Source: Clostridia bacterium (GTDB lineage: Bacteria > Bacillota > Clostridia > Oscillospirales > Acutalibacteraceae). Taken from it: a stretch of 8,281 nt of DNA. This document shows, one piece after another, positions 1 to 5,458 of this stretch. Numbering within the stretch: the first letter of the stretch is position 1; each line of letters begins with the position of its first letter. The stretch lies in contig JAUNQL010000038.1 in NCBI GenBank assembly GCA_030536195.1, positions 1 through 8,281 of the forward strand, in the 5' to 3' direction. The position numbers and the translations under genes were made by a program. The notes under the pieces were generated by a model. It did no database searches, was not told where the DNA came from, and saw only the letters and a list, made by a program, of their open reading frames with translations.

Positions 1-1
1 C

Positions 2-823
2 TCACTTCTTCCAACAATCAAGGCTGGTAAGATTGACTGTGACTTCATCAAGAACCTTCTTGCTGGTTGCGGTATCGCTGGTATCGACTGCGCTCTTATC
101 AAGGGTCTTCTTGATATGCTCAAGGGTGGCGCTGATATCGTTATTCCATCAATCTCAATCCCATCACTTGATATTTCAGCTCTCTTAGACCTTCTCAATG
201 GTCTTGGAAATAAGGGTCTCGACCTTGCTGGTCTTAAGGCTCTCTTTGCAAACCTTCTTCCAGGTTGCAAGCTTGACGATTGCTTCCTTCTTGATCTCCT
301 TAACAAGATTAAGGCTGGTACAATCTCACTTCCTGACCTTGATGTTATCTTTGGTATGATTGGTCTTCCATCATTCGATTGCGACATCTTAAATGGTCTC
401 CTTGATCTCATCAAGGGTGGCAAGACAATCACACTTCCTGATTTTGCAGCATTACTTGGTGCTCTTAACATCAAGCTTCCAGAGTGCGACCTTATCGCTC
501 TCATCAAGCAGCTCCTTGCTAAGTTCAACAAGGGTGGCGAAGTTGTTGTTGATCCAGCTACACCAGTTGAGCCAACAGATAACACAGACCCAGTTGATAA
601 TACAGCAAAGGAAATTGAGGAAGTTGTTGCTATGGACATAACAGCTCTTGGTTCAGCTCCAACTGAGACAATCGCTGATTCAACACCTCTTGGCGCTCTT
701 GCAACAGCTGACAGCGCAGAGGCAATCGCTAACACAGGCGATGCTGGACTTGCAGTATGCGGAACAGTAGCTATCCTTGCAGCAGCAGCTTTTGTTACAA
801 CAGCTAAGAAAAGAGAAGACTAA
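2..823 (+). CDS. Leucine- and cysteine-rich repeat surface protein, C-terminal part (5' end outside window)
   Basis: The reading frame is open to the left edge, so only the last 273 residues are seen and the start is missing. Residues about 7-179 are diverged repeats of roughly 34-38 residues. Each opens with K-A/G-G, continues into a short I-x-L-P-D or related stretch, and ends with an acidic residue or D next to Cys and an LL-rich helix-like segment. Cysteines lie at 13, 23, 30, 89, 94, 127 and 162. Residues about 180-243 are a Pro/Thr/Asp/Ala-rich linker. The tail has NTGDAG (244-249), a hydrophobic segment (about 250-268) and KKRED. That layout resembles the sortase-type sorting signals of clostridial wall proteins, but the expected Pro before x-T-G is absent, so sortase anchoring is uncertain; simple membrane anchoring is the alternative. 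Codon use is strongly biased (Leu mostly CTT/CTC, Lys AAG), suggesting high expression. It ends in tandem stops TAA TAG. I do not recognise the family, and its ligand or role is unknown. Confidence 0.85.
   Translation, partial: SLLPTIKAGKIDCDFIKNLLAGCGIAGIDCALIKGLLDMLKGGADIVIPSISIPSLDISALLDLLNGLGNKGLDLAGLKALFANLLPGCKLDDCFLLDLLNKIKAGTISLPDLDVIFGMIGLPSFDCDILNGLLDLIKGGKTITLPDFAALLGALNIKLPECDLIALIKQLLAKFNKGGEVVVDPATPVEPTDNTDPVDNTAKEIEEVVAMDITALGSAPTETIADSTPLGALATADSAEAIANTGDAGLAVCGTVAILAAAAFVTTAKKRED
20..526 (+). repeat. Diverged 34-38 residue protein repeats inside the surface protein gene
   Basis: In the partial protein, units can be drawn at residues 7-40, 104-137 and 138-175. A longer, more degenerate double unit covers 41-103. 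Shared positions are K-A/G-G at the start, a Leu/Ile-rich middle, and Cys near residues 24-28 of the unit followed by an LLxxI/L helix-like run. A final NKGG at 176-179 looks like the start of a truncated unit. The units are related in protein sequence but have drifted in DNA, so this is an old duplication and not a recent tandem array. More units may lie upstream of the window. Confidence 0.7.
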
Positions 824-844
824 TAGATAACCCCTAGAATATAT

Positions 845-875
845 GGCCCACGGCGTTTGCCGTGGGCCTTGTTTT
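845..875 (+). terminator. Rho-independent terminator of the surface protein gene
   Basis: A perfect 10-bp GC-rich stem pairs GGCCCACGGC (845-854) with GCCGTGGGCC (859-868) around a GTTT loop. TTGTTTT follows. It starts 21 bp after the stop codon of the surface protein gene. Confidence 0.93.
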
Positions 876-885
876 ATGATATACT
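857..885 (+). promoter_or_regulatory. Putative sigma-A promoter of the tRNA-Arg gene, overlapping the upstream terminator
   Basis: The -35 candidate TTGCCG (857-862) and -10 candidate TATACT (880-885) are separated by exactly 17 bp. The predicted start of transcription is near 892, about 8 nt before the mature tRNA. The -35 box lies in the loop and 3' arm of the terminator hairpin. Fit to consensus is fair (4 of 6 and 5 of 6). TATGAT at 875-880 is an alternative -10 but has a poorer -35 partner. Confidence 0.6.
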
Positions 886-899
886 AGCAGCGTCGATAT

Positions 900-976
900 G
901 CGCCTGTAGCTCAGTGGATAGAGCACCAGCCTCCGACGCTGGGTTGTCGCCGGTTCGACTCCGGCCAGGCGTACCA
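900..976 (+). tRNA. tRNA-Arg (anticodon CCG)
   Basis: A 77-nt cloverleaf fits the standard layout. The acceptor stem GCGCCTG/CAGGCGT has a G-U first pair. The D arm begins TAGCTCAG. The anticodon stem CCAGC/GCTGG encloses loop CTCCGAC, giving anticodon CCG at 933-935. The T arm is GCCGG-TTCGACT-CCGGC, and the discriminator A is followed by an encoded CCA (974-976). It reads the arginine codon CGG. No strong terminator follows: only a weak 6-bp A/T stem (976-992) precedes a T run, so some read-through into the downstream lipoprotein gene is possible. Confidence 0.97.
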
Positions 977-983
977 AAAATGC

Positions 984-1012
984 TAGATTTTTTATAGTGT
1001 TTATGTTATAAT
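984..1012 (+). promoter_or_regulatory. Extended -10 promoter of the small lipoprotein gene
   Basis: A perfect TATAAT (1007-1012) is preceded by TGT (1004-1006), forming an extended -10 element. The -35 is weak: TAGATT at 984-989 with 17-bp spacing. The predicted transcript starts near 1019 and carries a GGAGG ribosome binding site at 1039-1043. Confidence 0.72.
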
Positions 1013-1050
1013 CACATTTGTATTTGAAGTATTTATATGGAGGTTTAATT

Positions 1051-1368
1051 ATGAAGAACATTAAATCACGTGTAGCTGCTATATTACTCGCTGCTATGAT
1101 GGCGCTCAGTTTCTCTGGTTGTAGCTCAGCAGTTGATGGTATGATCGACTTTTTGAAGAACGGCTGGGACGGCATCTATGAGGAGAAGGAAAGAGCAGAG
1201 TATGTTTATCCAGATCCAACAGTTAGAACTCATGAAATCCGTGAGAACTATCGTGTAACTAAGGTTAACAACGTTGTAACTGACAAGTACAGAGTAACAA
1301 CAGTTAATCACGAGGTTGGCTCAACAAGCACATCAAGCGCAGGCGTAGCTGCAACAGATGCTCCATAA
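1051..1368 (+). CDS. Small secreted lipoprotein of unknown function (105 aa)
   Basis: The ATG at 1051 is chosen because GGAGG (1039-1043) sits 7 nt upstream and the N-terminus is then a clean signal peptide. Its features are a basic MKNIKSR start, a hydrophobic stretch of about residues 8-22, and a lipobox ending SFSGC with Cys24 as the expected lipidated residue. The mature protein is only about 82 residues. Residues 25-56 are charged, with a Trp and several Tyr and Glu. Residues 67-92 hold a 13-residue motif, YRVTKVNN and YRVTTVNH, in two copies. The tail is Ser/Thr/Ala-rich. It would be attached to the outer face of the membrane. No enzymatic motif or known domain is visible and I do not recognise the family. 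It is a single-gene unit with its own promoter and terminator. The signal peptide call is firm; any function is unknown. Confidence 0.85.
   Translation: MKNIKSRVAAILLAAMMALSFSGCSSAVDGMIDFLKNGWDGIYEEKERAEYVYPDPTVRTHEIRENYRVTKVNNVVTDKYRVTTVNHEVGSTSTSSAGVAATDAP
1249..1326 (+). repeat. Two-copy 13-residue repeat in the small lipoprotein
   Basis: Residues 67-79 (YRVTKVNNVVTDK) and 80-92 (YRVTTVNHEVGST) share Y-R-V-T-x-V-N at the same spacing with no gap. The codons differ between copies (for example CGT versus AGA for Arg), so this is an old or selected repeat at protein level. Confidence 0.7.
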
Positions 1369-1380
1369 GTGCAAAAAATA

Positions 1381-1418
1381 GGCTCTCAAAGCGTAAGCTT
1401 TGGGAGCCTTTTATTTTT
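1381..1418. terminator. Bidirectional terminator between the lipoprotein and DUF1015 genes
   Basis: A 12-bp stem with one G-T wobble pairs GGCTCTCAAAGC (1381-1392) with GCTTTGGGAGCC (1397-1408) around a GTAA loop. TTTTATTTTT follows on the plus strand. On the minus strand the hairpin is followed by TATTTTTT (1380-1373), so it can also end the convergent DUF1015 transcript. It fills most of the 53-bp gap between the two stop codons. Confidence 0.92.
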
Positions 1419-1421
1419 GTA

Positions 1422-2669
1422 TTAAAGCTTGTGGATGAAAAGTCCTGAGAGGAGCTTTGGTTCAAACCAAGTTGATTTAGGTGGCATGAGCGCACCGGCG
1501 TCGGCGATGCTGATGAGCTCGTCAAGAGAGGTAGGGAACATTGAAAATGCAAGTTCCATATCCTCATTGCAACGGCGCTCGAGTTCGCCAATTCCGCGAA
1601 TGCCACCGACGAAGTCAATCCTCTTGTCTGTTCTTGGGTCGTCGATGCCAAGAACAGGAGAGATGAGATTGTCCTGGAGGATGGATACGTCGAGAGACTT
1701 GACAGGGTCGCTCTCGTCGAATGTACCATCCTTGGCAGTGAGTTTGTACCACTTGCCACAGAGGAACATGCCAAATGAGTGGCGTGACTCTGGTGCAAAA
1801 GGTTCAAGGCCTGAAGTTGTCTCAATAACAAACTTCTCGTTTACTGCCTTTAAAAAGTCCTCTTTTGAGAGGCCGTTTAAATCTTTGATAACTCGGTTGT
1901 AGTCAAGGATGCGAAGTTCCTCTTTTGGGAAGGCGATGGCGAGGAAGTAGTTGAACTCCTCATCGCCTGTGTAGCCTGGGTTTTGCTCACGGCGCTTCTG
2001 ACCAACTTTAACAGCTGATGCACATCTGTGGTGGCCATCAGCGATATAGAAGGCGTCAACGCTGCCGAATGCAGCCTTGAGCTTGTCACAAAGGCCCTGG
2101 TCATTGTTTATAACCCAGATGCGGTTGTGGACGTCACCAGTTGATGTAAAGTCATATACTGGTGCGTTAGCCTTTTCATAGTCGGCAATGATATTGTTAA
2201 TCTCATCGCTGCCCTTGTAAGTAAGGAAGATAGGACCTGTGTTGGCGTTGCATGTGTCAACGTGGTGGATACGGTCAGCTTCCTTATCAGCACGAGTGAG
2301 CTCGTGTTTCTTAATCTTGCCGTTTATGTATTCATCAATTGATGCACAGCCAACTACACCTGTCTGAGTGCGACCTTGCCAGGTCTGCTCGTGGATGTAG
2401 TAGCAGTCGGATTCGTCCTGCTTTGCAATGCCGTCGGTCTCTAAGCCTTTAAGGTTGGATGCGGCTTTGCTATATACTTCTTCGCTATAGAGATCGGTGC
2501 CAATAGGTAAATCAATTTCAGCTTTGTCAACGTGGAGGAAGGAGTATGGGTTACCAACAACCATCTCTCTTGCTTCTTCGCTTGACATTACGTCATAAGG
2601 TAAAGCTGCAACGCGTTCAGCATATTCTGGGATAGGGCGTACAGCCTTGAAAGGTTTGAAATTAGACAT
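1422..2669 (-). CDS. DUF1015 family protein (415 aa)
   Basis: This is a full-length member of the conserved DUF1015 family (typically a little over 400 residues), recognised by several family landmarks. These are an N-terminal PYDV (24-27), YIHEQ (91-95), KHELTRADKEADR (121-133), IADGHHR (209-215), and a C-terminal block around MPPKSTWFEPK with SGLFIHKL at the end. The biochemical role is not established to my knowledge. In other Firmicutes, as I recall, the family often sits beside serine biosynthesis genes. The DGHHR box resembles the one in ParB/sulfiredoxin-fold serine kinases, so a role in serine metabolism is a reasonable but unproven inference; no serA or serC is visible here. There is no signal peptide or membrane segment, so it should be cytosolic. 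AAGGAG (2675-2680) lies 5 nt before the ATG and overlaps the stop codon of the upstream four-cysteine gene, so the two genes should be co-transcribed and probably translationally coupled. Confidence 0.93.
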   Translation of the reverse strand: MSNFKPFKAVRPIPEYAERVAALPYDVMSSEEAREMVVGNPYSFLHVDKAEIDLPIGTDLYSEEVYSKAASNLKGLETDGIAKQDESDCYYIHEQTWQGRTQTGVVGCASIDEYINGKIKKHELTRADKEADRIHHVDTCNANTGPIFLTYKGSDEINNIIADYEKANAPVYDFTSTGDVHNRIWVINNDQGLCDKLKAAFGSVDAFYIADGHHRCASAVKVGQKRREQNPGYTGDEEFNYFLAIAFPKEELRILDYNRVIKDLNGLSKEDFLKAVNEKFVIETTSGLEPFAPESRHSFGMFLCGKWYKLTAKDGTFDESDPVKSLDVSILQDNLISPVLGIDDPRTDKRIDFVGGIRGIGELERRCNEDMELAFSMFPTSLDELISIADAGALMPPKSTWFEPKLLSGLFIHKL

Positions 2670-2678
2670 ACTTACTCC

Positions 2679-2894
2679 TTATAGTTTGAAATCATCCTCT
2701 GAGAAATCTGAGAAGATTTGAAGATGTTTTTTAGGTCTGCGTTTAAGCGGATCATACTTAAATGATTTACATGTGGAATTAGGGAGCATTATACCATGTT
2801 TGATACAAAGTACCCCAGTTGCGTCGGCGGTCAATCGACCGTAGTGACAGTATTCACATGCTGGTGTTATGTCGTCTTTGAATAACTTTTTCAC
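2679..2894 (-). CDS. Small four-cysteine, probably zinc-binding protein (71 aa)
   Basis: The start is GTG at 2894, supported by AAGGAG (2902-2907) 7 nt upstream. Cys13, Cys16, Cys30 and Cys42 form a CxxC-x13-C-x11-C pattern consistent with one structural zinc or another metal. A basic segment PLKRRPKK follows, then an acidic C-terminus, FSEDDFKL. I recall similar small proteins with ACEYC, FKYDPLKR and a terminal acidic FKL as conserved but uncharacterised in Clostridia. It has no signal peptide or membrane segment. Its stop codon (TAA, 2681-2679) overlaps the ribosome binding site of the DUF1015 gene, and it is the first gene of that operon. A nucleic-acid or protein-binding adaptor role is plausible from metal site plus basic patch, but this is inference only. 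Confidence 0.85.
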   Translation of the reverse strand: MKKLFKDDITPACEYCHYGRLTADATGVLCIKHGIMLPNSTCKSFKYDPLKRRPKKHLQIFSDFSEDDFKL

Positions 2895-2926
2895 GGCTTT
2901 GCTCCTTAAGTAAATTTATGCTAAAT

Positions 2927-2955
2927 ATTTTAACACTTACGAGCACCCTTTACAA
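2927..2955 (-). promoter_or_regulatory. Promoter of the four-cysteine/DUF1015 operon
   Basis: Read on the minus strand, TTGTAA (2955-2950) and TAAAAT (2932-2927) are separated by 17 bp. TGT (2935-2933) directly before the -10 makes it an extended -10. The predicted start is near 2920, giving a 5' leader of about 25 nt that contains the AAGGAG site. Confidence 0.68.
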
Positions 2956-3025
2956 GAAAATTGAGTTTTTGGACACTTATTAATATGTGACTATAAACTT
3001 ATGTGAAATTTATATAAAATTACCA

Positions 3026-3054
3026 TTAACTTTTTATATATTTTATATTATAAT
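3026..3054 (+). promoter_or_regulatory. Promoter of the phoH-ybeY-era-mutS2 operon
   Basis: TTAACT (3026-3031) and a perfect TATAAT (3049-3054) are spaced by 17 bp in very AT-rich DNA. Transcription should start near 3061, leaving a leader of about 28 nt with GAGGAAGG (3072-3079) in front of the phoH ATG. It faces away from the minus-strand promoter, with about 70 bp between the two -35 boxes. I see no riboswitch or T-box between them. Confidence 0.72.
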
Positions 3055-3088
3055 ACCAAATGTATGATTATGAGGAAGGCTGTGCGTA

Positions 3089-4066
3089 ATGGCAGAACGT
3101 GAATTACATTTTGAAAATTTTGAAAATGTACTAGGACTCTTCGGTAGTCTTGATGAGAACATCAAGATTGTGGAGAGCGAGTACGGCGTTACTGTTATTA
3201 CACGTGGCGATGTTATCAAGGTAACTGGTGATGACGACTCTGTTGAGGAGGCATCCAAGGCGATCGATGGTCTCTTCTCCTTGCTCTCAAAGGGTGAGGA
3301 ACTCAATGAGCAGAATGTCCGCTATGTTATCGATATGACCAAGTCTGGTCAAGATGCGGAACTTTCCAAACTTATGTCAGATTGTATTTGCATCACGGCC
3401 AGTGGCAAGCCAATCAAGGCCAAGACACTTGGCCAGCGCAAATACATTGATGCGATCAACGACAACACCGTTGTCTTTGGCATTGGCCCAGCCGGCACAG
3501 GCAAGACATATCTTGCAGTTGCCATGGCTGTCAAGGCCTTCAAAGCCAAGGAGGTCAATCGCATCATCTTAACTCGCCCAGCCGTGGAAGCAGGCGAGAG
3601 CCTGGGCTTCTTGCCGGGCGATTTGCAGCAGAAGGTAGACCCGTACCTTCGTCCACTCTATGACGCACTCTTTGAGATGTTTGGTGCCGATGGTTTCCAG
3701 CGCCAGATGGAGCGTGGCGTAATAGAGGTTGCACCACTTGCTTACATGCGTGGCAGGACACTTGATGAGAGCTTCATCATCCTCGATGAGGCACAGAACA
3801 CTACATCTGAACAGATGAAGATGTTCTTAACGAGACTTGGCAATGGTTCCAAGGCGGTAATTACTGGTGATGTTACTCAGATAGACTTACCAGGTGGTAA
3901 GAAATCTGGTCTTGTTGAGGTCACCAAGATTCTCAAGAATATTGAGGGCATTACAACTGTGAAGTTTGATGAGCGAGATGTGGTACGTCATCACCTCGTT
4001 CAAGAAATAGTAAAAGCATATGAGAAATATGCAGAAAAAACGGAGGGCAGGCACCATGGCAAATAA
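3089..4066 (+). CDS. phoH: PhoH family ATPase (PhoH/YbeZ type)
   Basis: The 325-residue protein has the family's usual length and order. Residues about 1-75 form an N-terminal KH-like region with a strand-rich ITRGDVIKVTGD segment. The PhoH ATPase domain follows, with Walker A GPAGTGKT (133-140), Walker B FIILDEAQN (229-237), a sensor-like ITGDVTQIDLPGG (258-270), and the conserved late VKFDERDVVRHHLV. This type is an RNA-linked P-loop ATPase of the superfamily 1 helicase class. It is cytosolic and genetically and physically linked to YbeY in several bacteria, though its precise reaction is not settled. The ATG at 3089 has GAGGAAGG 9-10 nt upstream and is the first gene of the operon. The 3' end overlaps ybeY by 11 nt. 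All catalytic motifs are intact. Confidence 0.96.
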   Translation: MAERELHFENFENVLGLFGSLDENIKIVESEYGVTVITRGDVIKVTGDDDSVEEASKAIDGLFSLLSKGEELNEQNVRYVIDMTKSGQDAELSKLMSDCICITASGKPIKAKTLGQRKYIDAINDNTVVFGIGPAGTGKTYLAVAMAVKAFKAKEVNRIILTRPAVEAGESLGFLPGDLQQKVDPYLRPLYDALFEMFGADGFQRQMERGVIEVAPLAYMRGRTLDESFIILDEAQNTTSEQMKMFLTRLGNGSKAVITGDVTQIDLPGGKKSGLVEVTKILKNIEGITTVKFDERDVVRHHLVQEIVKAYEKYAEKTEGRHHGK

Positions 4067-4562
4067 AATTAAAGTTGTCATTGAAAACGATCAAAAAGTC
4101 GTAAAGGTTCCAAAGGGACTTCGTATGCTTATTCGTCGTTGTTGCACAGCAGTCCTTTCTATGGAAGAATTTGAAGGGGATGCTGAGGTATCGGTAACCC
4201 TTGTTGACAATGAAAAGATTCATGAGCTCAACAAACAGCACAGAAATATCGACAGTGAGACTGATGTACTTTCATTCCCACTCGGTGTGGATGGTGTATA
4301 TGACATTAATCTCGATACTGGTGAAGCACAACTTGGCGACATCGTAATATCACTCGAGAAGGCCATTGAGCAAGCTGAGCGCTACGGCCACAGCCTCCAG
4401 CGCGAGGTTGGTTATCTCACAGTACATTCAATGCTTCACCTGCTTGGATACGACCATGAAAATGGTGGACTCGAGCTTCTTCACATGCGTGAGAAAGAGG
4501 AGCAGGCTTTGACAGAACTCGGCCTCAAGCGTGACGGAAGCTACTACATGGGAGATAATTAA
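4056..4562 (+). CDS. ybeY: Endoribonuclease/rRNA maturation factor YbeY
   Basis: YbeY is a zinc-dependent single-strand endoribonuclease needed for 16S rRNA 3'-end maturation and ribosome quality control. The 168-residue protein has the signature metal site H-x3-H-x5-H at His124, His128 and His134 (VHSMLHLLGYDH), plus the earlier family block LNKQHRNIDSETDVLSFP (58-75) and GDIVIS (94-99). The start at 4056 is preferred over an upstream in-frame ATG at 4020 because GGAGGG (4042-4047) precedes it at suitable spacing and MANKIKVVI matches a normal YbeY N-terminus; the upstream start would add a Lys/Arg-rich extension lying inside phoH. It overlaps phoH by 11 nt and era by one base. No odd residues were seen. 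Confidence 0.96.
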   Translation: MANKIKVVIENDQKVVKVPKGLRMLIRRCCTAVLSMEEFEGDAEVSVTLVDNEKIHELNKQHRNIDSETDVLSFPLGVDGVYDINLDTGEAQLGDIVISLEKAIEQAERYGHSLQREVGYLTVHSMLHLLGYDHENGGLELLHMREKEEQALTELGLKRDGSYYMGDN

Positions 4563-5458
4563 TGAACACTACGACAGCGTTTATTGCAATCGTTGGTTGT
4601 CCAAACGTCGGCAAGTCATCACTGCTTAATCAGATGCTTGGCCAGAAGATTGCAATCGTTTCATCAAAACCACAAACAACTAGAACGAAAATAATGGGCG
4701 TCCTCACAAGGGGCGCCTGTCAACTTGTATTCACCGATACGCCTGGTTACCACAGGCCTAAGAACAAGCTCGGTGAGAATATGGTTCGCGCGGTAACAGA
4801 CAGCATCGGTGGCGTTGACGCCTGCCTCTTTGTTACCGAGGCGGAGGGTGATATCAAGCCAGGCGAGCTTGAACTTATCGAGAAGTTTAAGAAACTCGAT
4901 ATCCCAGTTATACTCGCCATTAACAAGATTGATTCACTTCCTGATATGACTGCAATACTTGCGCGAATTAATCAGTTCGTTCCGCTTTATGACTTTACGG
5001 CTATAGTCCCTGTATCGGCTGTTAAGGGTATTGCGGTTGAGGAGCTTCTCGACGAGCTCGAGAACCTCGCACAACCGTCAGTTCACTTCTTCCCAGACGA
5101 TACTTTGACGGACCAGCCGGAGCGAGTAATAGCGGGCGAGATAATTCGCGAGAAACTCCTTCGCCTCCTCGATAAGGAGGTCCCTCATGGCGTCGCTGTA
5201 TCTATTGAGAAGATGCGCGAGCGCGACGACTCGGACATCCTTGACATAGAGGCGACAATCTACTGTGAGCGTGAGTCTCACAAGGGAATAATCATTGGCA
5301 AAAATGGCGCAATGCTTAAGAAAGTTTCTACCTATGCGCGCCAGGATATGGAAAAGTTCTTTGACTGCCATATCAACCTTCAATGTTGGGTCAAAGTCAA
5401 AGAGGGCTGGCGCGACAGAGAGGGACTTATACACAACTTTGGATTGGATAATGAATAA
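4562..5458 (+). CDS. era: GTPase Era, 30S ribosome assembly factor
   Basis: Era binds the 3' end of 16S rRNA and assists 30S subunit maturation, acting next to YbeY in the same process. The 298-residue protein is of normal length. It has a GTPase domain with G1 GCPNVGKS (12-19), a G2 region PQTTR (37-41), G3 DTPG (59-62), G4 NKID (121-124) and G5 VSA (151-153). A C-terminal KH domain follows with the GxxG-type loop GIIIGKNG (242-249), which contacts the rRNA. The start codon overlaps the ybeY stop (TAATG, 4560-4564), with GGAG at 4551-4554 seven nt upstream. The end overlaps mutS2 in the same way. There is no dgkA or cdd between ybeY and era, although these often intervene in Firmicutes. Confidence 0.97.
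   Translation: MNTTTAFIAIVGCPNVGKSSLLNQMLGQKIAIVSSKPQTTRTKIMGVLTRGACQLVFTDTPGYHRPKNKLGENMVRAVTDSIGGVDACLFVTEAEGDIKPGELELIEKFKKLDIPVILAINKIDSLPDMTAILARINQFVPLYDFTAIVPVSAVKGIAVEELLDELENLAQPSVHFFPDDTLTDQPERVIAGEIIREKLLRLLDKEVPHGVAVSIEKMRERDDSDILDIEATIYCERESHKGIIIGKNGAMLKKVSTYARQDMEKFFDCHINLQCWVKVKEGWRDREGLIHNFGLDNE

Noticed and set aside
2..526. Dockerin-like reading of the repeats (units such as GGKTITLPDF followed by a Leu-rich stretch)
   Set aside because: The Asp/Asn-rich calcium-binding loop that defines dockerins is missing, and unit length and Cys pattern do not fit.
976..992. A/T hairpin AAAAAT-GCTAG-ATTTTT directly after the tRNA as a true terminator
   Set aside because: The stem is six A/T pairs only and should be too weak; it is mentioned in the tRNA entry but not annotated as a terminator.
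834..1175. Long open frame on the minus strand across the tRNA gene
   Set aside because: It runs antisense through the terminator and tRNA-Arg into the signal peptide region of the lipoprotein, has no plausible ribosome binding site and resembles no known protein.
2984..3006. Direct repeat TATGTGA at 2984-2990 and 3000-3006 upstream of phoH, a possible operator
   Set aside because: A 7-base repeat in about 190 bp of AT-rich DNA is expected by chance, and no known regulator site matches; too weak to list as a feature.
2895..3088. Possible riboswitch, T-box or small RNA in the divergent intergenic region
   Set aside because: The predicted leaders are only about 25-28 nt, and I see no long stem, terminator or specifier-like element.
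4020..4055. Upstream in-frame ATG at 4020 as the start of ybeY
   Set aside because: It has no good ribosome binding site at proper spacing and adds a basic extension lying wholly within phoH; the start at 4056 has GGAGGG and a normal N-terminus.
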